From Viscum album (taxonomy: Eukaryota; Streptophyta; Magnoliopsida; Santalales; Viscaceae): a stretch of DNA of 64,000 nucleotides. The number at the start of each line of letters is the position of its first letter. Within the stretch, counting starts at the first letter, position 1. Shown one piece after another: positions 50,780-64,000 of the stretch. The notes under the pieces are model-generated. The model was not told the DNA's origin. It searched no databases and saw nothing but the letters and a program-made list of their open reading frames with translations. Made by a program: the position numbers and the translations under genes. The stretch lies in contig OY728136.1 in assembly GCA_963277665.1 (NCBI GenBank), positions 806,211,123 through 806,275,122 of the forward strand. The letters are read 5' to 3'.

Positions 50780-52478
50780 TGTCATGACCTGTCCCCCAGG
50801 GCGCATGCCGTGATTACTCCGTACCTGCCTCTAATAGGCCAGGGGCTGGAAACTATCACCATGTAGGCATATTCAACAAATGGGATGAATTTTTATATGT
50901 ACATGTACGCATGCACAAATATCCATAAAAAATGTACTAGAAAGTAAAATATAATTAAACCATTCATGTAAAGCACTTTGTATAACACAACCAGAGTTCA
51001 ATAGAAAGTAAAGAGTAATGGTAAACTGGGTCAGTATACAATCCCACCCAAAGAAAAGCAGCAAAAAATCAGAACTCCATTTCATTAATTCTCGTCCACT
51101 ATAATGCCTTCCTAGAGGGTAGGTGGAGTATAAATGCCTGATGATGTCGTTGTACGCCTCATATGTTTACTCTCACTGAACACCACCTAGTCTTGATCCT
51201 CCCTAAAATCCATCGAAGAGTTGTTCATCTTCATAAGACATGACACATGCAGGAAAATACCATGTAGGGGTGAGTAAAACAATACTCCATAGGATACCCT
51301 GATACAAAAAATCTAAGGCGTAAGGGAAAAACAAAAAAGGAATGCATTGATATCTCTACTCAGGTATATTACCATACAAATACTAGGAAGATCCATATAT
51401 ACCTTTCACATCCACTATTAAAACATAATTCTCCAACCTCATAGCTAGTATTTAGATTCTCATCATAGGTTGGAGAAGATAAAAACGATACCAGGATATC
51501 ATGACTTGTGAGCTTAGCCATCTTAGAGGGTATTCATCTTACTGGTACAATCATTCGAGAACATTCTACTAGGTCCAGCTCTAATACCCAACATTGGAGG
51601 ATCAATTGTTTCCATATTTCACCCAATGTAGGGATATGGAAACCAATATTAAGAGGCCCACCCTCAATAATGTACACATAAGAGGGAGCCATACTCCTAA
51701 CATCCCACAAAAAACACATGAGATGGGGTAATAATTCATCCAAAATTGATACCTGGATAAAAAGATGTGCTTTACTGCAACATGTCCAAACTGGTCCTCA
51801 TGGGGCCCACACCTTGATCTTCATTTAAATATACAAAATTGAATTTGAATCATTCATCTTAATTTCAGGATCATATTATCACAATTAGTTCATCATTCTG
51901 ACACCGTAAGTGGGATATATGTCAGATACCAAATCTCACAATAATCATTATTTTATTATTATTGGTTATATTGTTGACCTAAGACAACCATATACAAATG
52001 GAATCCATAATTTGTCTTCAAATGACCGTCTCAATTTTTGTGTCATGCTTCCACTGATGACATAAAAAACAGACACTCCATGTATAAGTTATGTTCAAAT
52101 AGGAGTTTGAAAATAATATATAGTTTTTATTTTATAGATTTTTATTGACCTCCTCCATGAGCTGGAAAAAGGTATTAAACATTGAACTAAAAATTTTCAT
52201 ATTGAAGGTATGATCACACTGGCATTGATGGTTTTCCAATCTACTGTCTTACAGAGGTTTTTCGAATGAAACATGGTTTTCTTAACAAAAAGAATAATAA
52301 TAATATTTTATATCATGATTATTATTGAACATATATAAATATATTTTATTAGTCCTATATGAATGAATCTTACATCATTTAATAATTCTCATAAGGGCTT
52401 TAAACACACTCCCCTCCCATTTCCATATATTATTCTACTTTTTAATGATATAAAAAACTATTTACATCACTTTTCATT

Positions 52479-52751
52479 TTAGACTTCTTCTTCCCTGTTA
52501 AATACGCTGCAACCCAAACTATGGATCTTCATTACAAAGAAGCCCATGGCACACTCCAACACTGATCTGCCCATGGTCGGACACTGATAAGATGACCTTA
52601 TTAGAACATGCCTCGCTCGACCACCTCTCCATAGGCCACCGACCGCCTCGGGATGCATCAGATAACCACACTGGCCACCCAGCTCACGCTGACCTATCTT
52701 CGCCCGACTGCATGATGTTTCAACACCATTAATGAGGCACATTGTCTTCAT
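52479..52751 (-). other. GC-rich island within J with a 90-codon minus frame
   Basis: The most GC-rich stretch of the right half, with clustered CpGs (GGTCGAGCGAGGC on the minus strand). The minus frame translates to a Gly/Arg/Cys-rich peptide (GGLWRGGRARHVL) that I do not recognise. The other LTRs here also carry their CpG-rich modules in the leader, so this is probably the J counterpart rather than a gene. Confidence 0.35.
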
Positions 52752-53430
52752 TCATTGCGATGTTGATGTAAAAATTCATGATTGGTCATCCTCGTCTCAC
52801 TAGCTGTTCAAATAAATGCTTGATCAATAAATAGTTCATGTTTTCTGGATTCGCTGGGAATCTGGGCACCTGAATAGGCCTGGGTTGCCTACAAAATGTC
52901 GAACCTGGATCCTCAAGCATTCAGTGGTGATGAATGCAATGAAATATGGTAAAACGAACCAAAAACCAATGTCTTGAATATCATTTGACCATCGTTATTG
53001 TTTGCTGAACTGGAATGGGGAATTGTGGATAGAACATAGATTAAACAATTGAGAAACTATATATTTTCAGTGAATATGTGCATGTAAGGGGTCCAGATTG
53101 AAAACCATATTATCAATATTCTAAATAATTTAATAAAAGGTTTAAAACACCACAGATTATTCCTACTATAAATAGATCAGTTTCTTATAATGAAGATTTC
53201 TGTGATCATCGTTCATCAAAACATTGACGTATGATCCAGAATATGATCGTCGATTTGTCATCTCGTCGTTGTTCACCCATGAATTCTTCAAGGAATCTTT
53301 TGGAAAATAATCCAACATCCACCCTTGACCATGGATCTTTTCTAATAAATTATGTGTGGAATCAAGATTCAGTGTTTCCCACTAGTCCATTAATAGTCAA
53401 ACCAAAATCAGTATTTTAGTTATGACCTGT

Positions 53431-53439
53431 TATATAGCC
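53431..53439 (-). promoter_or_regulatory. candidate TATA box of J
   Basis: Minus-strand CTATATAAC in GCGGCTATATAACAGG, about 415 bp from the J start. A plus-strand TATAAATAG at 53167 is the alternative if J runs the other way. Confidence 0.35.
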
Positions 53440-53854
53440 GCTGCACTGTTTCATAAATTGAAAAAACATGTTGGTTTTTCTAGTGTGGAAAATTGTTATT
53501 TTGAAACGATTTTAAAATTATAAAATAAAATAAATCATGTTTATTTTATATTTATATTTTTCTTTAATAGTACAAAATTTGAACTTTTCCAGTCGACACA
53601 TGTCAGCCAATGTTAATTCATATCTAAGAGAATACTAACGTACTTTGTTCAATGACGCCCTTATATTTTTTATCCGAGCACTGGTTCAAAAGTAAAAAAA
53701 ACCCACCTGAACATTTAATTAAGCATACATAAATAGTGTTTAAAATTATTTTCTAGGATCACTGAACCCTAAAATAATGTTCTTTTAGAGCGAGTGGTCT
53801 TAGAAAAATCTTATTTAAATTTAATAAAAAATCAAGGGATTCCAGACCATTACA

Positions 53855-53859
53855 ACAAT
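53855..53859. repeat. target-site duplication, right copy, of J
   Basis: ACAAT, against ACAAC at 50775; followed by GGG as at the empty site in LTR G. Confidence 0.5.
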
Positions 53860-56800
53860 GGGCCTTCCATGCACTATATGGGACAACCCATGTATAATCT
53901 ATATCATGTTCACTGGTTTCCTATAATTATCATTTAACATATAATCAATAAATCTATGTCATTTTAAAACCCTTTGAAAAAATATTTGTATCCCATATAA
54001 AAACACTTTGGAAAAAATACCATTTTTTTCAATGATCCATTTTCACAAACCAAACCTCATTTGAATTCAAAAAAATTATATACCAAAATAAAAAATAAGA
54101 GAAATATTTTTTTCATTTATGTTAAAATTGAGTTTTTTATAGTATTTCCACAATAAAATAACGGTCATGGTAGTGGAGAAGTCATTGTATATGTGAGAGT
54201 TAATAGTATAACAATCTATTTTTTCATTTTTCAAAACATTCCTTATAAAAAACATAAACTTATTCCTCTATGAAAATATCTCAATTAAAATCAAAATATA
54301 AATAAATTTTCCATTATATTAATTTAATATAGATAAAAATAAACTTTTAAATTAATATCAATAATATTGACATCAATAAAAATATATCAAAATTAAATCA
54401 CTAATAATTCAACGTGTCCCATAACACATAGAACATTTTAATCATAATCTTCATGAATGAATGAATTAACCAAAAAATTAAATATCATTATTATTTATAA
54501 AATTTGGATATAAAATTTAATATTATTTTTTAATAATCATTATACCTGAATAAAGGTTCATATAATCCATAAATTCTTCAATGAAATAAGACTGAGACAA
54601 AATCTATTACCTTGAGTCTGAATCATCATGTTCGTTCAATATAATCCTAAATAATAATAATTGGTTAATTAAATATATGATTTATAAAATTATTAGTCAT
54701 TATTTTTACATTTATATCACTTATTATATTGTTATAATAATTACCTAATTATTTAAGATCACAGTGAATGTTTTGACAACATTCCGTACAGGAGTCCAAA
54801 TTGACTCTCGTGTCACGTCAATAGTCAAAGTGGTCATTAGTACAGAATCTCTAGAATAATATTAATGGAATAGAAATAAATTTTATATATCAGTTTTTCA
54901 TTTAAATATTTCTATTATATATGGATATGAAAAATAATCTACATTATAATCATCAAGATGGTATGTTGTATGTACCCATGAGTAACACATCCATTTTTAT
55001 AATGATCCTTATGAAAAGATTTTATTTTATTTTATAAATTAAAAATAATAATAATATAATTAATATCATATTAATAATTTATATTTAATTATTTAAATTA
55101 TCCATGGGATTTCTTTGCTGAGAAAGGATCACGTCGTTTTGTTGGGGCAATAGTTCACACGTACGCATGAACGACATTATTGTTTTCATGTTCAGGGAAT
55201 GAAAGAATATAAAAAATATATTCTTGTATTATTATGAAAAATATGTCATTAATATCATATATTATCATTAATTCTATCATTATAAAAATTATTGAAATAT
55301 GTTAATGAAAAAATGAATAATATCAGTTCGTGGATTTGATAGTTCCCACATACACACAAGTGAATATTTTTTTCCTATTTTATGGAAGTAGAGATAGATT
55401 TAGGTAATAATATTAACACAATAAAATATCAGTATATTGAGGATAATATATTTATTATTTCATAATGGATTAAAAAAATTTCTGGGAATGTGGATGAAGA
55501 ACTAAAATAGAAACAATTAATTAAAACGTATACATCTTCTTCGGACAATCTTTTTTTTAACACCATAACATATCTGGGAAAGGTGACTTGCCTAAAATAA
55601 AATCACTAGAATTTAGAGTGGGTATATAGTAATGGATTTGGGAAGATATTATCATTTGAAAATATTTTTTGAGGTCTGATGAATAGATAATAATTGTTTC
55701 CATTTATAGGATATGGAAGGGGTACTCTTGGAATTATTCAAATTATTAAATTAATAAAAATTAATTTTTTATTAAAAATTGTTTCGAAATGATTTATTTT
55801 GACTATATGATGATTTCAGTTTGATTATTAAATTCCAATGAATATTAATTAATGTTGGGAGATTTTATAATCATTATCATTTTGGTTGAACCGTTTTTTC
55901 ACCTTTTTATTATTTTCATGATATCTTGTAATTTACTATTTAATGTTTAATATAATTTGTATTAAATTATTAAAAAACAATAAATGAGTCATTTATCACA
56001 ATTAAATACTTATAAAAAATTATTTTGAGAAATTATATATATCTTTATATATATCATTTTATAAATTATTATTAATTTTAAAATAAAACAAATGCCAATT
56101 TTGACACTATTTATTACATGTCTTTTTAAAAGTATCATAACAGAGACATTAAATCTAACCACTACTTCTCAAACCTCACTATAATTCAAAATTTAACTAA
56201 TAATTACTTTATGAAAATATTTATCTAAATTTATATTTAATATATATTATTATTATCAATTACTTTATTCATCCATTAATTAACCAATTATGGCATGTTC
56301 ATTGTGTCACCATTTAACAAAATTATTTTATCACTAAAAATTATAAATAAATTAAAATAGTGTAGATACACATTTTTACTTTATTAATACTAATTATGTT
56401 CTAAAATAGCCATTATATATCCGCATATTAACAATACTTCATTTATTAAGAACTAATGTGTGACAAAATTTACTTTTATTTAAATAAAATACAATAAATC
56501 TCCCAAATTCATCCAAGTGCCCACAAAATTGACCTAATGAATATTTTATTCAATGAAAAAACTACCAAAAATATTTTTACATGGTTTATGGTAATTTTAT
56601 AACATTTTAAAATATTATTTTTACTCTAATTACCTGACTTACTCTTAACTGTGTTAATACAAAAAATTACTATAGTGAGTATTCATATTTTGCAAAAACA
56701 TCATAATTAAATTTTTAAATAATCATAAAATATTATTCAAAATAAAGAATAAATTTTTAAATATTCATAAATATATGTGTCTAAAATTAATTTCAAATTA

Positions 56801-57645
56801 ATTTCATTTTTGGATCGAGATAAATATTTTTAAAATAAAAAATATTCAAATGTTCACAAGCCTTATATATTGTATTTAATTTTGAAATTGACGCCAATTT
56901 CCCCAATTGAATTATTTGAAAAAAAATTATCTAATAATATTTGTAACCGCTTGAATATTTAATTTAACACTATAAATAAATTTGATAAAAATGATGTTTT
57001 TCAAATAAAAATTCAATATTTTTGTACTATTTATAAAAATTAAAATCTTATGAGAAATATAAAAAAATTCAATCAAAGTAAATTATTATTATAAAATTTA
57101 AATGAATAATTTTATTCTTTCATATATCACTTATTAAAGTTTAAAAATATATTTTTAATACATGTGCGCCATAAAATGGTTGAAAAAATGCATATTTTTA
57201 AAAATAATGCTTTTTTATTCGTAATGTTTTATTTATTGTTATATCAAATCCAAAAAAGAGAAATGATAAAAAAAATTAGTATATTGAATATAATATATAT
57301 ATATGTATATATTCATCTAATAATATAAAAAAAATGTGAATTTTTTATTTACTATTTTAAGACAGACATCATCACATTTTAATAGTTATTTAGAAAAAAA
57401 ATTTATTTAATTTTAATAACGGGTTTTACATATATTAATAATTAATTTGTTAAATTATTCATACTATATACATGTGTAAACAATATTATCTCAATTCAAT
57501 AAATTGTATTCATTATTTGATTTTAACATATATCAAATAACTACCACACTATATAATAATATTCATTTGTTCATTTGAGATTGATGTGATATATCATGTA
57601 TGATGTGGAACATATTCTTTAATTTTAGAAGCCCATGAAGTTACA
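53855..57645 (-). mobile_element. LTR H, upper (5') part, of element 5
   Basis: Colinear with 44510-48305 of LTR G at an offset near 9345. On the minus strand it begins TGTAACTTCATGGGCTTC at 57645, matching the LTR G start after alignment. Together with 49688-50779 it makes a 4.9 kb LTR. H is the 5' LTR of element 5 because the likely primer-binding site borders its lower end. Confidence 0.68.
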
Positions 57646-59079
57646 TTTAGTGCCTTGCTGTTTATTGATTTACTGTTGCTTCTTTTAGAGAATCATTGTT
57701 GGAATTTTCTTTATTGAACATACAAGTATCTACCCTTGATGTTTTGGTGGATATATCAGAAATATTATCAATGCATATCTTCCAAAATCACAGCATTGTA
57801 CCTACATTAGATGATGAGACTTCATTAGTAGAAACTATATTAATTGGTTAATGAGTCACCTTATTCGTCGAATTTTGGTAATATTGATAAATATATAGTA
57901 CTGTGATATTCTTTCAACCATAATGAGTATCTTTAGAGATTTTAGTCACACCACCAGTTTAGGTAGAAACATCTTTTCTTGGATTTTGACTCTCATCACA
58001 TGTTCAGGTGAAGGAATTCATCTTCATAGAAACATGGTAATTTTTATCATTTTCTCCATGGAATTTCTCCATTAAATATATATTTCATGAAACATCATGA
58101 TAAAAGAAAACATCACATTTTTTAATAATGTCATGGTTTCTTCCTATTCACTTTTTAACATATTAAAATGTTATTAATTGTTTTATATATTCACTCATAT
58201 AGTTTACATGGTCTTTGATTCTGCTAGATTAAACATAAAATTCGGCTTCCTTGAAAATGTTATTTTATTTATATGATTCTTCGAGATCATTGATATTATT
58301 CATATAATCATCATAACACATTTTAAATTAATAATATAAAATGTCCATCCCTTTGAATTTTAATGTTGTTCTTGAAGTTTAAAATCATTGAAATTCATGG
58401 AAACGTCGAAAAGCATTTGAGGTTAATGGATTACATCACCAAAAACATGTTAAATCAAAATGATCTCATAATAATTAGATTGAATGTATTCTTAATTTAG
58501 TAAATTATTTTTATTTAAGAGAGTATAAAATTATTCCTTTTCATAAAAATGTTATGTGAGAATGTTAAACATTCTGAATTTCATTCGGAATTCATCCTCG
58601 GGTTTATGGGTTTTATCTTCAAGATGTAACCATTAATAATAAATATCCTTGAATGAACAAAGTACATATGAAATTTCTTTTTTAAGATCATTCTAAATAT
58701 ATATTTAAAATCTATAGTATACTTCTTAAAAAAAATTATAGGTAACACTTACTCATACTATTCATATCATGATCTATTTTCATTAAAAGAATCATTGTAA
58801 ACTAATTTTACAATAGAACATTGATCCTTATAATTATCCATTGGGATTTTACGAAATGTATATTATTCCCATTTTTTAAGATTTTTCATATTATTATAAT
58901 ATACATTAATGTTTTTATTAATAGGGGTTTAGTTTAATCTTATAACACGAGTTTCATCAAAATTAGATTCCAATATTTAATTTATATAATCCTTGGAAAA
59001 ATAAATGTGGAAAATACATTTATCTAATTAGATGGAAAAATATTAATTAATAACAATTTTAAAAACCAGAAGGACTGTT
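57646..59079. other. unassigned AT-rich DNA right of element 5
   Basis: No named domain. On the minus strand 57650-58060 gives short polar, Ser/Thr/Asn/Lys-rich stretches (NEVSSSNVGTML, DISTKTSRVDTCMF) between stops, which might be a worn coding region. I cannot assign it. Confidence 0.35.
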
Positions 59080-62000
59080 GAGGGATACTAAATGGGGGAT
59101 GAATCAGTGTACCCATATTTTTAATAAATTTTACTATTTTTAAATTCACTGCACTACTTGTGAACCTCTTCCTAGGTGATGAGGAACAGATCTATATTGT
59201 GATCCATACAATTAGAAAGACATGAGATTATTGTTAATAAATGAGATAGTGGCACATGAGTATTTTTAAATGTTTTATTACTAAATATTTCTAATTTACA
59301 TGATCATAATCTTCTTGGTTAATAGTTTACCTTATCATTGTTTATTTTCAATGATTACAAATTCTGATAGTTTGAACAACTTGTTGATGCTAGAACTGAT
59401 CAATATAACTGACAGAGTGGTATTATTTTTTATAGTTACACCAGTATTCAATGAAGTTTTTTATACCACATTTTCATCATGAATATTCAATAAAAACACT
59501 AAAAAAATATTTCTACTCTACGATATGACAATTTATCAACTAGATAATCTTGTTTTTAAGCACTTTTACATCGCCTGAATAAAAAATATTTTATGCACCA
59601 ATTCTTTATGAACATCAATAAGGGTAATATTATATATCCAAATCATCTCATTATTTTTTTATAATAAATAAAATATGAATTTTATAATGTATTATTGTTT
59701 TACATCTAAAAATATTAATAAATTATTTGGTAGATACTCTTCCTGGGATAATGTTCCAAAACTAAATTATTCATGAAATTAATGCACACACTCTTATATA
59801 ATATTCTGCAAAAGAAAAATACATTTAATTATTCATGGAAAAAAATTCATTCGTGTTTTGCGTGGAATAAATCACACTTGTAGATTCATTTATGTTAATT
59901 ATTAATATGTGTTTATATTCATCTCAATATGAATAATCATACAGACACTGTCAAATTCCCTCTTATTTTATTTATTTTCACATGCATAGATCTTTTTAAA
60001 CTCATTATTTATGTGTGTATGATAATGCATGAATCCATTCATGAAATTATCAACTACTTATTAATGATAAATTTTACTTTGGGGTGTGGTGATTTTCACA
60101 AATAGTTATGCACACACACTCCCATTCTCTTTCTTCTTACACACAACAATTTTCTATCTAGAATTTAAACTATGTTCGTGGGCTTTATGCAACAAGTATC
60201 ACAAAAACCAGAATTGTTTAGAATGTAGGATCTATGTATCACTACTAAAAAATAAGTGGAATTCAAGAGAGATTGTCAAAAAAAATATTTCTTATTGGAA
60301 CTAATTTGTTCTCTATGTAGTATTAATTTGTTGTGTAAATCGGTCATATGTCCATGGTATCCTTTGTCATGAATAAAATATGCTTCATGGTTCAGGTTAT
60401 TTGCGAAAGCGAGTGAGACATGATTGAATTAACCCTTTTACTTCATTGGAGATTGTTTTTCAAAAAAAAATTATGATTTTCAAATGAAGATGTCAGGATT
60501 GCATGTGATTTTCAAATTCATTAATTTTAACATGTGCAAGTGGGATGTTAGATCACATGCAAGATTTTGGTTCCATCAAAATCCATGATATCATTAGAAT
60601 GATAGAAATGGTGGATGGATGTTATTGGTGATGGTTCATGTGGAATCCGAAGAATTGGTTTCCCTTAATGGTTAAATAGAATAAGAAGATAGCACAGGTT
60701 TATACAAGTGAGACTTGGGAGATCATACGACTATTATTGATCTGATCCAACCACTCACATTATTTCTGACATTATATTCATGTTTTAACAGTAAATTGAT
60801 TACTATACCCCACATATAATTATTGGATGTGCTTTTATGTGGTATATCAATCATGGCGTGACATAAAATGTGCCATAAATCACTTCACCATCCATCTTTA
60901 CCAGACAATACTGATTCTATGAGAATGCTCTTGTAAAATTTTTCTTGTGGTAATGATCATGAACCTCGCACACACTATGAAATTACATGTTCTCATGGGA
61001 TTATACATGACCACTTTCACATCCTATCTAGGCTTGGACTAGCTCCTATTGGGAATTGTAGGTGTCGGTCCCATATGCGAATGTGGATGAGTTTGCCTTA
61101 TCTAGCTAGTGGGATGAACAATTATTTTTTATTAGGTATGAATAAATTGAATAAAATGATATTCCATCATTATAAATTAAAATTAGTAATTTTCATTCCC
61201 GTAAAATAGCTTCATTTAATTTTTCATGCATGGTATTCATAATTATATAATAGATCATGTAATTATTCTTCAGTATTATTTTATTTTCATAAAATTTCAT
61301 GGCCTATAAAAATTATACATTGCATATTATATTTTCCATGATCACCATTGTAATTATTTAAAACATTTTATTCACATCATTATGCCATAATATTTCTATT
61401 ATGTATCCTTTAAAGAATATTTCTCAAATAAATTCATAATGAATGATCATATTCTCCTAGTCACCACCTTATAATATGTTGAAGATTATGGTAACTCTCC
61501 ATGCATTGTTAGAATATTTATTTGAACATAATAATAGTTCAAAAAATATATGATTTTACTACATAGATAATCAGAAAATCTTGAAACCCATTCTTATGAA
61601 TGCATAACTATTTTCCATGCATCGTCACTGATCATAGAGAATTGTCTTCAAAAATATTAATCAATGAGTTCATGAAAATTCTCAAAGAATCATCTATATT
61701 GTTTATTGAATATATATCACATAATATAAAACATTCTTATTATGTTATTAATCACTTATTATAGAGGAGTTCATCTTACATTGAATTTGGATTCCTTCTT
61801 AGGTATATACAACAAACACAAACATACTCATCAAACATACACATGGGATTTTCACATCCCTAAGAAGAAAAATATATCTACAAATATCATTGAACATAAT
61901 AAGTCATAAAAATTATATATGATTTATTATTTTTTACAATGATTTTTTCAATTTATAAATTAATTGAATAAATTTTTTTTGACAACATTGCATACAAATT

Positions 62001-62330
62001 TAAGTTGGTTATTTCATAACATAAAATTTGAAGTGAATTAAAAAAATAAATAATAAACAAGTATCTATCAAATACTATATACAACCCAACATGAAATATA
62101 TATATTCATTTTTCATAAATTTATATATAATAAAAAAACATATCTTTATTTTTTTTCATTAAATAATATATTGTAATCATACCAAGCATGGATGAATGGA
62201 AATATTTTATATATTAGAAAAAATCATTACTATGAAATAGAAATACATATCCAACAAAATAAAGATTTTTTTTATATAGTTTATTATATTAGTTTTAAAT
62301 ATAATTAAAAGATTTACCCTTACTGGTGTT
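59080..62330. repeat. repeat Y, second copy of X, uninterrupted
   Basis: Colinear with both halves of X (18550-20169 and 29400-31600). The join falls near 60250, where CTATGTATCACTACTAAAAAA matches 20074 and GGAATTCAAGAGAGATTG matches 29413. The upper end reads TGTAACACCAGTAAGGG on the minus strand (62332 downward), like an LTR start in this window; on the plus strand GGTGTTACA resembles an LTR end. So Y may be an LTR of unknown orientation. No domain is recognised. Frames 59300-59482 and 60086-60304 look accidental. Confidence 0.5.
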
Positions 62331-64000
62331 ACAAATACTTCAGTAAGGTTACCTTTTTATGATGCATAAATGTAATAGAGAAATATTCCCAAAAAATTTA
62401 CCTCCTTAGTAAATAATTAGAAACAATTTTTTGAGATTCAAAATAAATAATTTAATTCAATTAATATATAACCATACCAGAAAAACATGATTAAAAAAGT
62501 TATTTTTATTTGATAGGAATAATGTTTTTATACAATGCACAGCTAAAACATCCATTCGAAGTACTATAATTTTCCTATGAAGAGTAATGATGATATAATT
62601 AAATTTGAATAATACTTAAATATAGAATTTGTATTTTTAAATACACTAAAAATTTATTTTTTCAATAGAAAATTTTATTTATAACTAGTCATTGAAAAAA
62701 AACATGAAATTGTCTATATTTCACCCAAATCTGATTTTGGTATTCTAATTTGAAAAAATATATATATTTTAGAAAAAAATCCTTAATTTTTATAAAATAA
62801 TTACAGTATTAAATTATAAAAAAATAAATAACATTCTTTATGGGAATTTATCATTGAGATAAAAAATTAATTTAGCAAAATTTTAGTGCTTATTTATTAA
62901 AAATTAATAAATTTTTTTTTTGGATTAGAGTCTTTATATATATTCATAATGTATGTAGCCTTATTTATAAACTCAAATTTAACTCATATATTAAAATGGT
63001 AATGTTAATATAATAATATTTCATGGTTATAGGTTTGTTGTTTCTTATATTTCACATTTTAAAACATATACTTCATTAATATATAATGATATTATTAATA
63101 CACTTGGTTACATAAATTAATGATAGTACATAAACATGTATTTTCCCAATAAAGTTGTAATTTATAAGTGATCAATACAATATCTACCTTATAATAACAT
63201 ATATATGTTATCTTAATCATGAAATACTCAGAAATATTTATCTCTTGGGTTTTCAATAAAGTCATCATGTCTTAATCCATAAATAAAATGTGCATGACTG
63301 AATTATTATTATATCATATATTACCCCAAAGGGATATCAATACCATTGATATTATTATCATCTTTACCTTATTAACCCATTAATTATCCCCTACAATAAT
63401 CATTATATCTAATGTTCTCTAAACAATCCTAATACTAATTGGGAAACCCCAAACACACACTCCCATATCATGTTTCATAAACACAGAAATGAATTTTTAG
63501 ATTAAATACCAAAAATTGATTCGTAAAAAAATTATCCCATAATTATATAACACACTGAAAATATGAAATTAGATAATTCCTAAAACTAGTTATGTTTAGT
63601 GAATTAAATAATTTGGGAAAATCATACACTAATATAGATCATGTCATTCTCATCTAATTGATAACTATTTTTGATATATAATAATCTACTTAATACGTTA
63701 TTAGTTGTAAACGTATCCCAACAATCTCAAACACATTCTATACTTATATTAATAAATTTGGTAATAATTTTCTTCATAACCTGGTGTAATGGAAACATGA
63801 TAAGCAGTGAGTCAAAATTCATAGTACGGGAGAACATGAAACAATGTAAATAATGCAATAAAATTTAATATATAGTATCACATTAATTATTAATCATAAT
63901 TATTATTTAATAAATTAAAATTTAGAGCACAATATTTTTATGCATGGAAATATGACCAATTAGAGGAAATGAATAAAAATAAGTTATTTCATTATATTGA
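62331..64000. other. unassigned AT-rich DNA at the right edge
   Basis: No coding domain, RNA gene or repeat partner was found in this stretch; the 60-codon frame at 63671-63853 looks accidental. Confidence 0.4.

Larger units (their letters stand above)
50780..53854 (-). mobile_element. solo LTR J inserted in LTR H
   Basis: LTR G shows that H was interrupted here: the H/G offset jumps from about 6270 to 9345, matching this 3075-bp insert. On the minus strand J starts TGTAATGGTCTGGAATCCC and ends GGGGGACAGGTCATGACA, giving TG...CA ends with an imperfect inverted repeat. ACAAC/ACAAT flank it. No second copy of the end motif lies inside, so it is one LTR left after LTR-LTR recombination, or an element I cannot split. 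Near 51270 the minus strand reads TTTTACTCACCCCTACATGG then TTTTCCTGCATG, resembling the 3' part of LTRs A and C, which supports minus orientation. It is GC-richer and so younger than its surroundings. Frames 50873-51085, 51534-51743, 52479-52751 and 53231-53419 have no recognisable product. Confidence 0.65.

Noticed and set aside
53231..53419. 62-codon frame preceded by TATAAATAG at 53167, like a small gene
   Set aside because: It lies in solo LTR J, whose orientation appears to be minus, and the peptide is not recognised; kept only as an alternative TATA note.

Overview
This window reads as plant nuclear repeat DNA: very AT-rich, with no intact open reading frame of gene size, no rRNA or intact tRNA gene, and almost wholly built from decayed Ty3/gypsy LTR retrotransposons nested in one another. 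The recognisable pol belongs to the chromovirus group of plant gypsy elements (Tekay/Del-like): three gag zinc knuckles, the order protease, reverse transcriptase, RNase H, integrase, chromodomain-like tail, a primer-binding site matching initiator-Met tRNA, and LTRs that open with TGTAAC. Very long LTRs (about 2.7 to 4.9 kb) and deep nesting suggest a large, repeat-bloated plant genome. I cannot name the species.

Layout. 1-6026: 3' part of element 1 (gag knuckles, a possible SINE insertion, polypurine tract, complete 3' LTR 'A'). 6027-17394: element 2, with a 5' LTR 'B' whose first ~1.1 kb is missing because element 1 sits inside it, then PBS, gag, pol, polypurine tract and complete 3' LTR 'C'. 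About 18550-20169 and 29400-31600: two halves of repeat X, split by element 3 (20170-29399), an old gypsy element with both LTRs, PBS and pol relics. 31940-42660: element 4, two old LTRs (D, E) around about 2 kb of pol debris. 43416-57645: element 5, on the minus strand, LTR G at the low end and LTR H at the high end around only about 1.4 kb. H is interrupted by a 3.1 kb solo LTR 'J' (50780-53854). 59080-62330: repeat Y, a second copy of X. The rest is unassigned AT-rich DNA.

All coding remnants are dead. Element 2 is the best preserved, but its reverse transcriptase has lost the Asp-Asp pair, its integrase has lost the first Asp and the final Glu, and it carries many stops and at least four frame changes.

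The most interesting signals lie in the LTRs rather than the proteins. They are a TATA box followed by what look like conserved splice signals framing a 36-nt micro-exon, CpG-dense GTACGTACGG...CTACCGTCTCCACG modules repeated two or three times per LTR, and 48-bp tandem repeats that read as 16-residue periodic pseudo-ORFs. All homology statements come from reading by eye; no alignment or search was run.
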